DNA of 64,000 bases from CAYVFC01 sp964450715 (GTDB taxonomy: Bacteria; Myxococcota_A; Polyangia; Polyangiales; JAFGIB01). The translations under genes were made by a program, and so were the position numbers. Below, one piece after another: positions 45,482 to 53,025 of this stretch. Every line of letters begins with the position of its first letter. The stretch's first letter is position 1. The notes below the pieces were generated by a model, which saw nothing but the letters and a program-made list of their open reading frames with translations, had not been told where the DNA came from and ran no database searches. Location: NCBI GenBank assembly GCA_964450715.1, contig CAYVFC010000022.1, positions 1 to 64,000 of the forward strand, given 5' to 3'.

Positions 45482-45931
45482 TCAGAACGTCCAGTCGCTG
45501 AAGAGCTTGCGGCGGAAGTCCCTCAGATCCTCCGAGCGCACCTCCACCGAGCCGCTCTCGATCTCCACCAGCTTATCCACCATGGCTTCCAGGCGCAGGG
45601 CCAGGATGCGGGCCACGTTGAACATCACCTTGAGCGCGGCCGTGTCGTCGTCCCGAATACGCTCGCGCAGCGTCTCGAACTCGAGCCCCCACGCCTTGAC
45701 GTCGGTGACGGCGCGCACGCTGGCCGCGCGCGGCTGTTGTGCTGGGTGCGGAACCCCTCGAACACGCCCACGATTCCGTCGTCCATCTCGATGGCCAGCG
45801 GACCGCGAACCTGGCGGGTGGGCGTGACCAGTAGCTTCTCGATCCGCTCGCCAAGGTCCATGACCCGCGAGGCCTGCGAGAAGTACCGGACCGTGTCTTC
45901 AAAAGAAATCGCCGCTCTCCTCGATGTCAGG
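45482..45931 (-). pseudogene. Chimeric remnant: glutamate dehydrogenase 5' end joined to cyclic-nucleotide-binding protein 3' end
   Basis: Reading from aroD downwards on the minus strand, one frame gives EESGDFF and stops at a TGA. The next frame gives FEDTVRYFSQASRVMDLGER and MDDGIVGVFEGFRTQHNS, the beginning of the Glu/Leu/Phe/Val dehydrogenase dimerisation domain (which continues ARGPxKGG in intact enzymes). After a CGCGCGCGG run near 45730 the frame changes again and encodes SVRAVTDVKAWGLEFETLRE through LALRLEAMVDKLVEIESG, ending at 45482; this looks like the tail of a cAMP-binding (cNMP_binding) protein. Two frame breaks and two unrelated families mark it as decayed, or as a misassembly. 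The last 78 codons (45482-45718) are open but lack the nucleotide-binding core. Confidence 0.7.
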
Positions 45932-46672
45932 TCACGCTTTCACTAGTGCCGACGCCTTCTCCTTTTCGAACGACGGGTAGAGCAGGCGCAACTGCCGGAA
46001 CGTGTCGTCGAAGTGCAGCTGGCCCGGTCCGGTAGGCTGATCGAGGAAGCAGTAGGTCAGCAGCGAGCCCAGGGCGGGGAAGCAGAGCCGCGTCAACAGG
46101 CCTTTGCTTCCCATGCCGATCACCACGAGGTTATGCTCCGCCCTCTCGATGAGCAGCCGCGCCAGCGTGCGGACGTCCTCGGGTTCGTTTATGGCGGTCG
46201 CGATCTTGATCAGGTCGGCGCCCTTGTTCCTGGCCCTGTCGGTCTGCTTCAGCAGAACCTCGAAGTCAGGCGTGGCCTCGAAGTCGTGCCAGGAGACGAT
46301 GACCGGCTTGCCCGCCGAACCGCTGGCCTCGATCACGTCGTCGAGAATCTTGGAGGAGGAGAGCTCCACGTCCAGGGCGTCTGCCCGCGAGACCGCGGCC
46401 CGGAACAGGGCCAGGCGCTCGGATTCGGTGAGCCTCCACTTGCCGCCCTCGCTCTCGGCGCGAATGGTGGCGATGACCGGCGTCCCGGTGAACCTGCCGA
46501 GCTGCTCCAGCACGTAGGACTGGTCGAACATCTCGAACTGGTCGATGCGGGCCTCGGCGATGTCCAGCCCCAGCCGCTCCGCTCGCTGGATGGCGTTGAA
46601 CGGGGTTTTGTCCGTGTAGGCCGCGACGATCCGCGGCGTCCCGTCCAGCGCTACCGATCCGATGTTGAGCAT
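45932..46672 (-). CDS. aroD: 3-dehydroquinate dehydratase, type I
   Basis: 246 residues. Type I (class I aldolase fold) features: EARIDQFEMF near the N-terminus, VIATIRAESEGGKW, VSWHDFEATP (catalytic His) and GADLIKIATAINEPEDV (Schiff-base Lys). It makes 3-dehydroshikimate in the shikimate pathway in the cytoplasm. No other shikimate gene is adjacent. Its TGA is followed in the same frame by remnant codons of the glutamate dehydrogenase fragment. It is 76 bp downstream of the PP2C gene on the same strand. Confidence 0.93.
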   Translation of the reverse strand: MLNIGSVALDGTPRIVAAYTDKTPFNAIQRAERLGLDIAEARIDQFEMFDQSYVLEQLGRFTGTPVIATIRAESEGGKWRLTESERLALFRAAVSRADALDVELSSSKILDDVIEASGSAGKPVIVSWHDFEATPDFEVLLKQTDRARNKGADLIKIATAINEPEDVRTLARLLIERAEHNLVVIGMGSKGLLTRLCFPALGSLLTYCFLDQPTGPGQLHFDDTFRQLRLLYPSFEKEKASALVKA

Positions 46673-46748
46673 GGTGTCTCCAGCCCGTCCGGCGCTCCAG
46701 ATCCGCGCGCGGTCCGCAGCGGGTACAGGAATCCGTCCGGTTCCGTCT

Positions 46749-47528
46749 CTAACCGGAGCCCATCCACTTGCAGATCACGACCGTGACGTTGTCGGGCCCG
46801 CCGTTTTCGTTGGCGGTCTCGATAAGCTTCAGGCAGGCGGCCTTCAGGTCGCTGTTGGAGTTGGCCACCTCGGCGATGATCTCGTCCGAAACCGGACCCG
46901 AGAGCCCGTCCGAGCAGAGGATGTAGATGTCGCCCGACTTGGGCGGGTCGATCAGCGTGTCCACCTTGACGCTTTCCTTCATGCCCAGGGCGCGCACGAT
47001 CACGTTCTTGTGGGGGAACTCGGCGATCTCCTCCTCGCTCATCGTCTTCATCTTCTTGTAGTCGTTGAGCAGGGAGTGGTCCTCGGTGAGCTGGTCCAGC
47101 TTGCCGTCGCGCAACCGGTAGATACGCGAGTCGCCCACGTGGCCGATCAGGCAGCCCTCGCGCGAGGCGAAGAGCACGACCAGGGTCGTACCCATGCCGC
47201 GGAAGCGGGCGTCCTGATGCGACGCCTCGTAGATGCGCCGGTTAGCGAGCTTGATCCCGGTTACCAGGCGGTTCTCCTCGTAACCGAGATTCTTGTCCAT
47301 CTTGTAGGGCCAGGTGGCCTCCGGGTCGGCGCTGGTGGCGATGAAGAACTCCTTCATGGTCTCCACCGCCAGCTTGCTCGCCACCTCTCCCGATGCGTGG
47401 CCGCCCATGCCGTCGGCGACCATGAAGAGGTTCTCGCTCTCCAGCAGGAGAAAGGTGTCTTCGTTGTGCGATCGCTTCCTGCCGACGTCTGTCAGTCCTG
47501 AGGCAAGAATACGCGCATTGAACGCCAC
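46749..47528 (-). CDS. PPM-type (PP2C) serine/threonine protein phosphatase
   Basis: 259 residues. The motifs are in order: GRKRSHNEDTFLL, LFMVADGMGGHASGEVAS (metal-binding Asp and Gly), GTTLVVLFASREGCLIGHVG, GDSRIYRLRDGKLDQLTEDH, LCSDGLSGPVSDEII and GGPDNVTVVIC. This is the bacterial PstP/Stp type, which dephosphorylates Ser/Thr kinases and their targets using Mn or Mg. No Ser/Thr kinase gene is adjacent. Upstream of the start is a family C repeat element, and the next gene (uracil-DNA glycosylase) diverges. Confidence 0.95.
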   Translation of the reverse strand: MAFNARILASGLTDVGRKRSHNEDTFLLLESENLFMVADGMGGHASGEVASKLAVETMKEFFIATSADPEATWPYKMDKNLGYEENRLVTGIKLANRRIYEASHQDARFRGMGTTLVVLFASREGCLIGHVGDSRIYRLRDGKLDQLTEDHSLLNDYKKMKTMSEEEIAEFPHKNVIVRALGMKESVKVDTLIDPPKSGDIYILCSDGLSGPVSDEIIAEVANSNSDLKAACLKLIETANENGGPDNVTVVICKWMGSG

Positions 47529-47849
47529 AGTGTTATTCCTCCGAATTCATGGCCAAAAGTAGCAGCGTGACGGCGGGTGAGTCAAATAGAGCACATCGTA
47601 AAAATGCGGGCCGAGGTTTTGGTAGCGCGGCGACCCCTGACGCAAGGAAAGGAGCGACGACGAGGAATAGCGTCGCGATTTCGATCAGGAGCGACGCCGC
47701 AGATGGGGTCGTCCGGCCCGAAAGGCGACAGGAGCATTTTCGAGACGTGCTCGAGTTACCGGACCATAGTACCGGATCGAGTCGCGGGTCGTCGATAGCA
47801 GGCGGCACCTGGGGCGGGTTGCTTCCGTCGCGGTTTCGAGCGAGCTTGT
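47529..47849. other. 321-bp divergent intergenic region
   Basis: It holds the family C element at 47601-47740 and otherwise no recognisable gene. It must carry promoters for the phosphatase (minus) and the uracil-DNA glycosylase (plus); no clear consensus boxes were seen. Confidence 0.6.
47601..47740 (+). repeat. Family C element, copy 1 (140 bp)
   Basis: Starts AAAATGCGGGCCGAGG and ends GACAGGAGCATTTT, so AAAATGC/GCATTTT are terminal inverted repeats. Internal landmarks shared with the other copies: GCAAGGA, GCGACGACGAG, ATTTCGA..AGGA, GACGCCGCAGATG and AGGCGAC. Same length as the copy at 61496-61635. No open reading frame of its own. Confidence 0.85.
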
Positions 47850-48767
47850 ATGCGAACATCGATGGAAGAGCCCAGGAAAAGCCTTCGCGCCCTATCCGCC
47901 GCGCTCAGGGCCCACCTCGAGGAAGAGCTCGAGCTGGGTGAGCCGGGCATTTCCGTCGCGCGGGCCGCGAAGCCGAGAAGAGCGTCCGGCACGGTACCAA
48001 CGGTCCGCTCCGCTACGCTCGACGCTCGCGAAGAGCGAGAGCAGGAAGCGCAGACCGGACTACGCCCGGATCGGCAAGGCGTCGATGCCGAGATGCGAGG
48101 AGCCGGACGGGCGGCTCGTCCGGAGCGGGAGGTCGCGGCGGCCGGCGCCCGGGGGCGGACGGCGGAAAAGCAGCCGAGCGTAAGCGGAGCGATCGCCGGA
48201 TCCGGGCCGAAGCGCGAGCGGCTCGAGGAGCTGGCGCGGGAAGCGGCGTCGTGCACCGCATGCGAGCTGCACTTGGAACGTACGCGCAGCGTCTTCCATC
48301 GCGGCGACTCCGATGCCCGGCTGGTTTTCGTCGGCGAAGGGCCGGGCTACGAGGAGGACCAGCAAGGAGAGCCCTTCGTGGGGCAGGCGGGGCAGCTGCT
48401 CGATCGGATGATCGTAGCCATGGGCTTCGCGAGGGACCGGGTTTACGTCTGTAACGTGGTCAAGTGCCGCCCGCCCGGCAATCGCACCCCGAGTCCTGAG
48501 GAGGCGCAGGCGTGTCGGCGCTTCCTCCGCGATCAGCTCGAGATCATAGCTCCGGCGGTGATCGTGGCGCTAGGCCGGTGCGCGGCCGAGAACCTGGGGG
48601 CCGCGCCGCCTGCGGGGCGATGGCGAGGTGCGTGGGGGCAGTGGCAGGGGATACCGGTCATGCCGACGTACCACCCGGCTTATCTTTTACGGACCCCGTC
48701 GGCGAAGCGGCCGGTGTGGGAAGATCTGCAGAAGGTGATGAAAAGGCTTCTCGAATCAGCGCCATAG
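47850..48767 (+). CDS. Family 4 uracil-DNA glycosylase (4Fe-4S)
   Basis: 305 residues. The catalytic domain starts around residue 130: CTACELHLERTRSVFHRG (first two cluster cysteines), FVGEGPGYEEDQQGEPFVGQ (motif A), VCNVVKCRPPGNRTP and a later ACRRF (remaining cysteines), ALGRCAAENL and PTYHPAYLLR (motif B with catalytic His). Family 4 enzymes excise uracil from DNA. They are about 200 residues long; the extra 120 residues at the N-terminus are Arg/Glu/Ala-rich and of low complexity. The ATG at 47850 is used; another at 47862 would also serve. It lies downstream of a family C repeat. Confidence 0.93.
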   Translation: MRTSMEEPRKSLRALSAALRAHLEEELELGEPGISVARAAKPRRASGTVPTVRSATLDAREEREQEAQTGLRPDRQGVDAEMRGAGRAARPEREVAAAGARGRTAEKQPSVSGAIAGSGPKRERLEELAREAASCTACELHLERTRSVFHRGDSDARLVFVGEGPGYEEDQQGEPFVGQAGQLLDRMIVAMGFARDRVYVCNVVKCRPPGNRTPSPEEAQACRRFLRDQLEIIAPAVIVALGRCAAENLGAAPPAGRWRGAWGQWQGIPVMPTYHPAYLLRTPSAKRPVWEDLQKVMKRLLESAP

Positions 48768-48806
48768 CGGCTGGCTTACGGCTCTGGCGCCGCATACAGT
48801 AGAGGC

Positions 48807-49376
48807 ATGGAACGGCGGCTCCCGGAAGACGAACTCGATCTCGGTCTGCCGCCGCTGGACGGCGGTGAAGACGAGGAGCAACCCGCCGCCGCGCCCGGGG
48901 ACGACGCCGATCTTGATTTGGATACGCTGGGGGACAGCGAGGAGGTCGGGCTGGACGCGGCCTCGGGCAGCGACGAGCACTTTGACCTTTCGGAGCTGAT
49001 CGGCTCCTCGGAAGGCGAAGAGAGCCAGCGGTGGACACCCGACAGCGAGGCTGCCGAGGACCTGGCCGGTGCTGAACCGGACGTAATGCACGGCGACGAG
49101 GATGGCTGGACCGAGGACTGCGAGGCGGCTGAGGACGGGGATTACGAGGCGGAGGGCGTCGTCTCTCTGATACCGCCCGATGCTTCCTCGGAGGACGGCG
49201 GCGAGGAGGGGGTGGATGAGAAGGAAGGGCGCGAAGTTCCGGCCGGGGAGGACGACGAGACGGCGCTGCCTCCGCTGGACCCGGGCGGGGAGGGGGAAGA
49301 GGGCGAGGATGACGAGGAGGCGTTCGGGCGCAAGCTCCTCGACGAGATGGCCGACGGAGGTATTCCGGACGAATAG
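48807..49376 (+). CDS. Highly acidic low-complexity protein of unknown function
   Basis: 189 residues, extremely rich in Glu and Asp, with no signal peptide, no membrane segment and no domain I recognise. The N-terminus reads MERRLPEDELDLGLPPLDGG and the phrase LPPLD recurs near the C-terminus (ALPPLDPGGEGEEGEDDEEA). The last 20 residues (FGRKLLDEMADGGIPDE) are less acidic and could be a short helix. It follows the glycosylase by 39 bp on the same strand. It could be an intrinsically disordered regulator; I cannot assign a role. Strong codon-position G+C bias supports it being coding. Confidence 0.65.
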   Translation: MERRLPEDELDLGLPPLDGGEDEEQPAAAPGDDADLDLDTLGDSEEVGLDAASGSDEHFDLSELIGSSEGEESQRWTPDSEAAEDLAGAEPDVMHGDEDGWTEDCEAAEDGDYEAEGVVSLIPPDASSEDGGEEGVDEKEGREVPAGEDDETALPPLDPGGEGEEGEDDEEAFGRKLLDEMADGGIPDE

Positions 49377-49535
49377 TCCGCCGCGAGCGGCGCCTTTCGG
49401 CTCGTTGGGGGGGGCGGGAGGAGGTGCCCGACCCCCGGTACTTGACGAGGCCGGTCCCCGAGAGTAACTTCCGCCGATTCGTCCCCATACGGGTTTTCAC
49501 CATTCTTCCCGATACTTGCAGCGAGATAACCCCTC

Positions 49536-49796
49536 ATGGTCAAGATTCGACTTTCCCGCTTCGGAAGCAAGAAGCACCCCTACTATCATATCGTCGTCTG
49601 TGACGCGGAAGCGCCGCGAGACGGAAAGTTCCTGGAGCAGATCGGCATCTACGATCCCAGCAAGCCCATCGAGCAGGCACGCATCAATCTCGGCCGGGTC
49701 GAACACTGGCGCAAGACGGGTGCGCGGCCGACCGATACCGTGAAGAAGATCATCCGTTGCAGCGAGAAGCTCGCTGCCGCCGAACCGGCGGCCTGA
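49536..49796 (+). CDS. rpsP: 30S ribosomal protein S16
   Basis: 86 residues. MVKIRLSRFGSKKHPYYHIV and LEQIGIYDP are the standard S16 start; INLGRVEHWRKTGARPTDTV completes the fold. S16 stabilises the 5' domain of 16S rRNA during 30S assembly. It is the first gene of the rpsP-khpA-rimM-trmD-rplS cluster. The 159 bp upstream of it should contain the operon promoter. Confidence 0.97.
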   Translation: MVKIRLSRFGSKKHPYYHIVVCDAEAPRDGKFLEQIGIYDPSKPIEQARINLGRVEHWRKTGARPTDTVKKIIRCSEKLAAAEPAA

Positions 49797-49799
49797 GGC

Positions 49800-50039
49800 A
49801 TGGAACAGCTCAAGGAGATGATCGCCTTCATCGCGAAGGCGTTGGTAGATGATCCGGATGCGGTACAGGTCGCCGCGGTGGAAGGCGAGCGAACCGTCGT
49901 GGTCGAGCTCTCGGTGGCGCCGTCCGACCTGGGCAAGGTTATCGGCAAGGACGGCCGTACCGCGCGCGCCATGCGCACGTTGCTCTCGTCTACCTCGGCC
50001 AGACACTCGAAGCGCGCCGTTCTGGAGATCCTCGAATAG
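49800..50039 (+). CDS. khpA: KH domain RNA-binding protein KhpA
   Basis: 79 residues. A single KH fold with the RNA-binding loop LGKVIGKDGRTARAMRTLL, the GxxG (GKDG) signature. KhpA (YlqC) binds RNA and, with KhpB where present, influences cell division and elongation. It starts three bases after rpsP and ends two bases before rimM, the usual place for this gene. Confidence 0.95.
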   Translation: MEQLKEMIAFIAKALVDDPDAVQVAAVEGERTVVVELSVAPSDLGKVIGKDGRTARAMRTLLSSTSARHSKRAVLEILE

Positions 50040-50041
50040 AC

Positions 50042-50593
50042 TTGCCGTCCTGCGAACCGCTGGTGGCGCTGGCAGTAGTCGTTCGCCCGCACGGCGTGCA
50101 CGGGGAGTTGCGGGTGAAGCTGCACAATCCCGGCTCGGATCTGCTGTTTCGCGCCGAGACGCTGTTGTTGCGTTCGGAGCAGGGGATCCGAGAGGCCCGG
50201 GTGACTTCCGCGCGCCCGCACCAGAAGGGGATGGTGCTGCTGCACCTTCAGGGCTGCACCTCTCGCGAACAGGCCGAGGCCTTCCGTTCGGCCGAGGTCT
50301 GCCTTCCCCGCAACGCCTTGCCCGAGCTCTCCGAGGACGAGTACTACCTTTACGACCTGATGGGCCTGAAGGCGGTCCGTCGCGACGGGTCGGAGGTCGG
50401 GAAGGTGGAAGGGGTGCAAGTCTACCCGGCCGCGGACGCGTTGCGCATCCGCGCCGAGCGGGGCGTCTGCGAGCTGCCCCTGATCGAACCCTACCTGGTC
50501 CGGGTGGAGCTTCAGGCGGGTCGCGTGGTGGTCGACGGGTTGGAAGATCTGGACTGGGAGCGCCCTCGGAATAGGAAACGTAAATCGCGGTGA
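50042..50593 (+). CDS. rimM: Ribosome maturation factor RimM
   Basis: 183 residues from a TTG start two bases after khpA. ALAVVVRPHGVHGELRVKL is the RimM N-terminal barrel; EDEYYLYDLMGLKAVRRDGS starts the PRC-barrel domain. RimM binds S19 in the maturing 30S head. The start is decided by gene packing: no ATG in frame allows a full-length N-terminal barrel. Confidence 0.95.
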   Translation: MPSCEPLVALAVVVRPHGVHGELRVKLHNPGSDLLFRAETLLLRSEQGIREARVTSARPHQKGMVLLHLQGCTSREQAEAFRSAEVCLPRNALPELSEDEYYLYDLMGLKAVRRDGSEVGKVEGVQVYPAADALRIRAERGVCELPLIEPYLVRVELQAGRVVVDGLEDLDWERPRNRKRKSR

Positions 50594-50602
50594 GGGGAGG
50601 CG

Positions 50603-51388
50603 ATGGTGCTTTTCAACGTGGTCACCCTGTTCCCGGAGCTGATCGACTCCTGGTCGGCGATCGGATTGATCGGTAAATCCATCAAGTCAGGAATCCTCCA
50701 GCTCCGTTGCCTCTCCCCGCGCGAGTTCACCGCCGACCGGCACCGCAGCGTGGACGACACGCCCTTTGGAGGCGGCGCGGGCATGGTGATGGCGGCGGCT
50801 CCCCTGGTCGAGGCCATGGAGGCGCTGGACGCCGGGGGCGTGGCGGGGGAGGGTGACGCGTCCGGTGAGCCGTTCGCATCACCTGCTCATCGCGTCCTGC
50901 TCACGCCGCAGGGGGCGCCCATGAGCCACGGGCACGCGGTGCGCTTTTCCCGCATGGCGGCCATCACCCTGGTCTGCGGGCGCTACGAGGGGGTAGACGA
51001 GCGCGTGCGCGCCTTCGTGCACGAGGAGCTCTCCATGGGGGACTTCGTTCTCAACGGCGGCGAGGTCGCCGCCATGGCCGTTATAGAGGCGACCGCCCGG
51101 TTGCTGCCCGGGGTGCTGGGCAATGCCGACTCCCCGCGGGATGAGTCGCACAGTCGAGGCCTGCTCGAGTACCCCCACTACACCAGGCCCCGGTCCTTCA
51201 GGGGCATGGAGGTGCCCGAGGTATTGATCTCGGGCAACCACGCCGAGATCGAGCGCTGGCGCCGGAAACAGGCGCTGTTGCGGACCCGCCAGCGGCGTCC
51301 CGACCTGTTCGAAAGGGTAAGTCCGAGCGCCGAGGAGCTCGCTTGGTTGGAAGGGCAGGGATCGGAAGACCGGAAAGGTGAGCAGTAG
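50603..51388 (+). CDS. trmD: tRNA (guanine37-N1)-methyltransferase
   Basis: 261 residues. FNVVTLFPELIDSW opens the protein; FGGGAGMVMAAAPLVEAME, LVCGRYEGVDERV and DFVLNGGEVAAMAVIEATAR make up the knotted SAM site. TRPRSFRGMEVPEVLISGNH is the conserved C-terminal stretch. It methylates G37 next to the anticodon and prevents +1 frameshifting. It starts nine bases after rimM. Confidence 0.96.
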   Translation: MVLFNVVTLFPELIDSWSAIGLIGKSIKSGILQLRCLSPREFTADRHRSVDDTPFGGGAGMVMAAAPLVEAMEALDAGGVAGEGDASGEPFASPAHRVLLTPQGAPMSHGHAVRFSRMAAITLVCGRYEGVDERVRAFVHEELSMGDFVLNGGEVAAMAVIEATARLLPGVLGNADSPRDESHSRGLLEYPHYTRPRSFRGMEVPEVLISGNHAEIERWRRKQALLRTRQRRPDLFERVSPSAEELAWLEGQGSEDRKGEQ

Positions 51389-51530
51389 GATTCGCGCGGC
51401 CGGACATCGTTGTCATCACATTCGTTTACATTGACGTGACCCGACTCGCGTGCTAGCTCTGCGCACCTTTGATCGCGCGGAGCGCAATAGGGACCTGCGT
51501 ACCGGGACCCGTCCGAATGGAGATGCCGTC

Positions 51531-51896
51531 ATGGCCAGGTTTTTTCCCGAGCTCAAAAGTATCGAGGCCGATAATCTCAAAGAAGCTCCGTCGTTCCGCG
51601 TGGGAGAGACGGTCAAGGTTCACTACCGGATCCGCGAAGGCGAGAAGGAGCGGATCCAGGTCTTCCAGGGCGTGGTCATCCGCAAATCGGGCGGGGGTGT
51701 CGGCGCCACCTTCTGCGTACGTAAGAGATCGGGCGGGGTCGGAGTCGAGCGGATATTTCCCGTGCACTCACCCCGTATCGAAAAGGTCGAGATAGTCAGC
51801 AGCGGCCGAGTAAGGCGCTCGCGGCTCTACTTCCTGCGGATGCTCTCCGGCAAGAAGGCGCGTCTGCGCGAAGAGAGGCGGGAAGTGCAGGCGTAG
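51531..51896 (+). CDS. rplS: 50S ribosomal protein L19
   Basis: 121 residues from the ATG at 51531. SFRVGETVKVHYRIREGEK and RIQVFQGVVIRKSGGGVGAT are typical of L19, as are ERIFPVHSPRIEKVEI and RRSRLYFLR. L19 sits at the 30S-50S interface. It lies 142 bp after trmD, a longer gap than elsewhere in the cluster. Its stop runs straight into a family B hairpin shared with the convergent larE gene. Confidence 0.97.
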   Translation: MARFFPELKSIEADNLKEAPSFRVGETVKVHYRIREGEKERIQVFQGVVIRKSGGGVGATFCVRKRSGGVGVERIFPVHSPRIEKVEIVSSGRVRRSRLYFLRMLSGKKARLREERREVQA

Positions 51897-51897
51897 G

Positions 51898-51930
51898 GCC
51901 GTAACGGGCGGGTGCAAGGCCCGCCCCTAC
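51898..51930. terminator. Family B hairpin at a convergent junction
   Basis: GGGCGGG-TGCAAGG-CCCGCCC forms a strong stem in the 30 bp between the rplS (plus) and larE (minus) stop codons; the larE stop codon lies inside it. This is the right half of family B alone. A two-way terminator role is likely. Confidence 0.7.
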
Positions 51931-52742
51931 GTTTGTAGCGTCTCGTTCAGCGAACCGGTCCGGTAGCCCTCGAGGTCGAGGGCGACGAAGGCCAGGCCCG
52001 CCTTTCTGGCCGCCTGGACGATACCCTCGCGCATCTCGAAAGCCGTCTGCATCTCGTCGCGGGCCACCTCGATGCGGGCCGCGTCGCCGTGCAGCCGGAC
52101 GCGAACCTGGCGCAGCCCCATCCCTTTCAGGGCGGCCTCCATCTTCTCTATACGTAGCAAACGCTCGGCAGTTACCGGCGTTCCGTAAGGGATCCGGGAG
52201 GCGAGGCAGGCAGAGGCCGGCTTGTCCCAGAACTCCAGCTTCATCTCTCGCGCCAGTTGCCGGATCTCGGCCTTGCCCAACTCGGCCTCGATCAAGGGGT
52301 GGCGCACCCCGGCCTCGGAAGCCGCCTGCAATCCAGGTCTGTAATCGCCGAGGTCGTCCGCAGTGGCTCCGTCCGCCAGGTGGGCGAAGCCGAGCTCTGC
52401 TCGTCTCTCCTCTGCCAGCCGGAACAGCTCGCTCTTGCAGTGGTAGCAGCGGTCGGGCCGATTCTCGGCATACCGCGGGTTTTCGAGCTCTCTGGAGGTT
52501 TCCAGCAGATGCCGTACCCCTATCCGACGCGCCGTTCGCTCCGCCTGCTCGCGCTCGGAGGCCGGCAAGGTCGGGCTTACCGCGGTGACGGCCACCGCCC
52601 GCTCCCCGAGCACCCGGGTCGCGACCGCGAGCAGGAAGCCGCTGTCCAGCCCACCGCTATAGGTGATGACCACCGAGCGCATCTCCCGCAGCAGGCGTTC
52701 GAGGTTTTCCAGCTTTTTCGCTGCGTCGCTCACCGAGGGCAT
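51927..52742 (-). CDS. larE: LarE-like ATP-dependent sulfur transferase (PP-loop)
   Basis: 271 residues from the ATG at 52742; the frame stays open upstream but runs into a repeat. VVITYSGGLDSGFLLAVATR is the PP-loop (SGGLDS). RCYHCKSELF holds the paired cysteines seen in the LarE group that uses an Fe-S cluster or multiple cysteines rather than a single sacrificial one. WDKPASACLASRIPYGTPV supplies the third conserved cysteine. LarE builds the dithio-nicotinate moiety of the nickel-pincer cofactor of lactate racemase. LarA, LarB and LarC are not in the window, so the role here may be unlinked. Confidence 0.88.
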   Translation of the reverse strand: MPSVSDAAKKLENLERLLREMRSVVITYSGGLDSGFLLAVATRVLGERAVAVTAVSPTLPASEREQAERTARRIGVRHLLETSRELENPRYAENRPDRCYHCKSELFRLAEERRAELGFAHLADGATADDLGDYRPGLQAASEAGVRHPLIEAELGKAEIRQLAREMKLEFWDKPASACLASRIPYGTPVTAERLLRIEKMEAALKGMGLRQVRVRLHGDAARIEVARDEMQTAFEMREGIVQAARKAGLAFVALDLEGYRTGSLNETLQT

Positions 52743-52870
52743 TGTACTCCTGGAAATCCGCTTCGCATTCCGGGTCGCGATCTTTTCACGTGCAACGGCC
52801 AGGACTCGGCAACCGTCAGAATCGCGTCGCGGTAGGCAAATCGACCGCCGTTTGCTAAGAACGGATCCCG

Positions 52871-53002
52871 AAAACGGACCGAGCCTCGCGCCGCGCCGTG
52901 AGGTCGTCTGCAAGGCGGACCGACGAGCGCGGGTAGAGTCCTTGCGAGGAGGTCCAACGCCGCAGACGACCCCGTGCCGCAAGCGAGGCGACGGGGGTTT
53001 TT
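52871..53002 (+). repeat. Family C element, copy 2 (about 132 bp) ending in a terminator-like hairpin
   Basis: Begins AAAACGGACCGAGC and contains TGCAAGGCGGACCGACGAGC, GCGAGGAGG, CAACGCCGCAGACG and GCCGCAAGCGAGGCGACGGG. The 3' end folds as CCCCGT-GCC / GGC-G-ACGGGG (52970-52996) followed by TTTTT (52998-53002). It stops 24 bp before the start codon of the enoyl-CoA hydratase gene. Confidence 0.85.
52970..53002 (+). terminator. Hairpin plus T-run in the leader of the hydratase gene
   Basis: Nine base pairs (CCCCGTGCC with GGC-g-ACGGGG, one bulged G), an eight-base loop GCAAGCGA, and five T residues. It has the form of an intrinsic terminator and lies between the divergent promoter region and the hydratase ribosome-binding site (GAGGAAC), so it may act as an attenuator. 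It may also simply be part of the repeat. Confidence 0.55.
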
Positions 53003-53025
53003 CCCATCCGTTCGAGGAACGTCCG

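Noticed and set aside
45482..45718. Functional 78-residue protein at the end of the chimeric remnant
   Set aside because: It contains only the last helix region of a cNMP-binding protein, without the nucleotide pocket, and follows a frame break. It is better treated as part of a pseudogene.
52743..52982. N-terminal extension of the LarE-like protein by 80 codons
   Set aside because: It runs through the family C repeat and the divergent promoter region; LarE homologues start close to the PP-loop.
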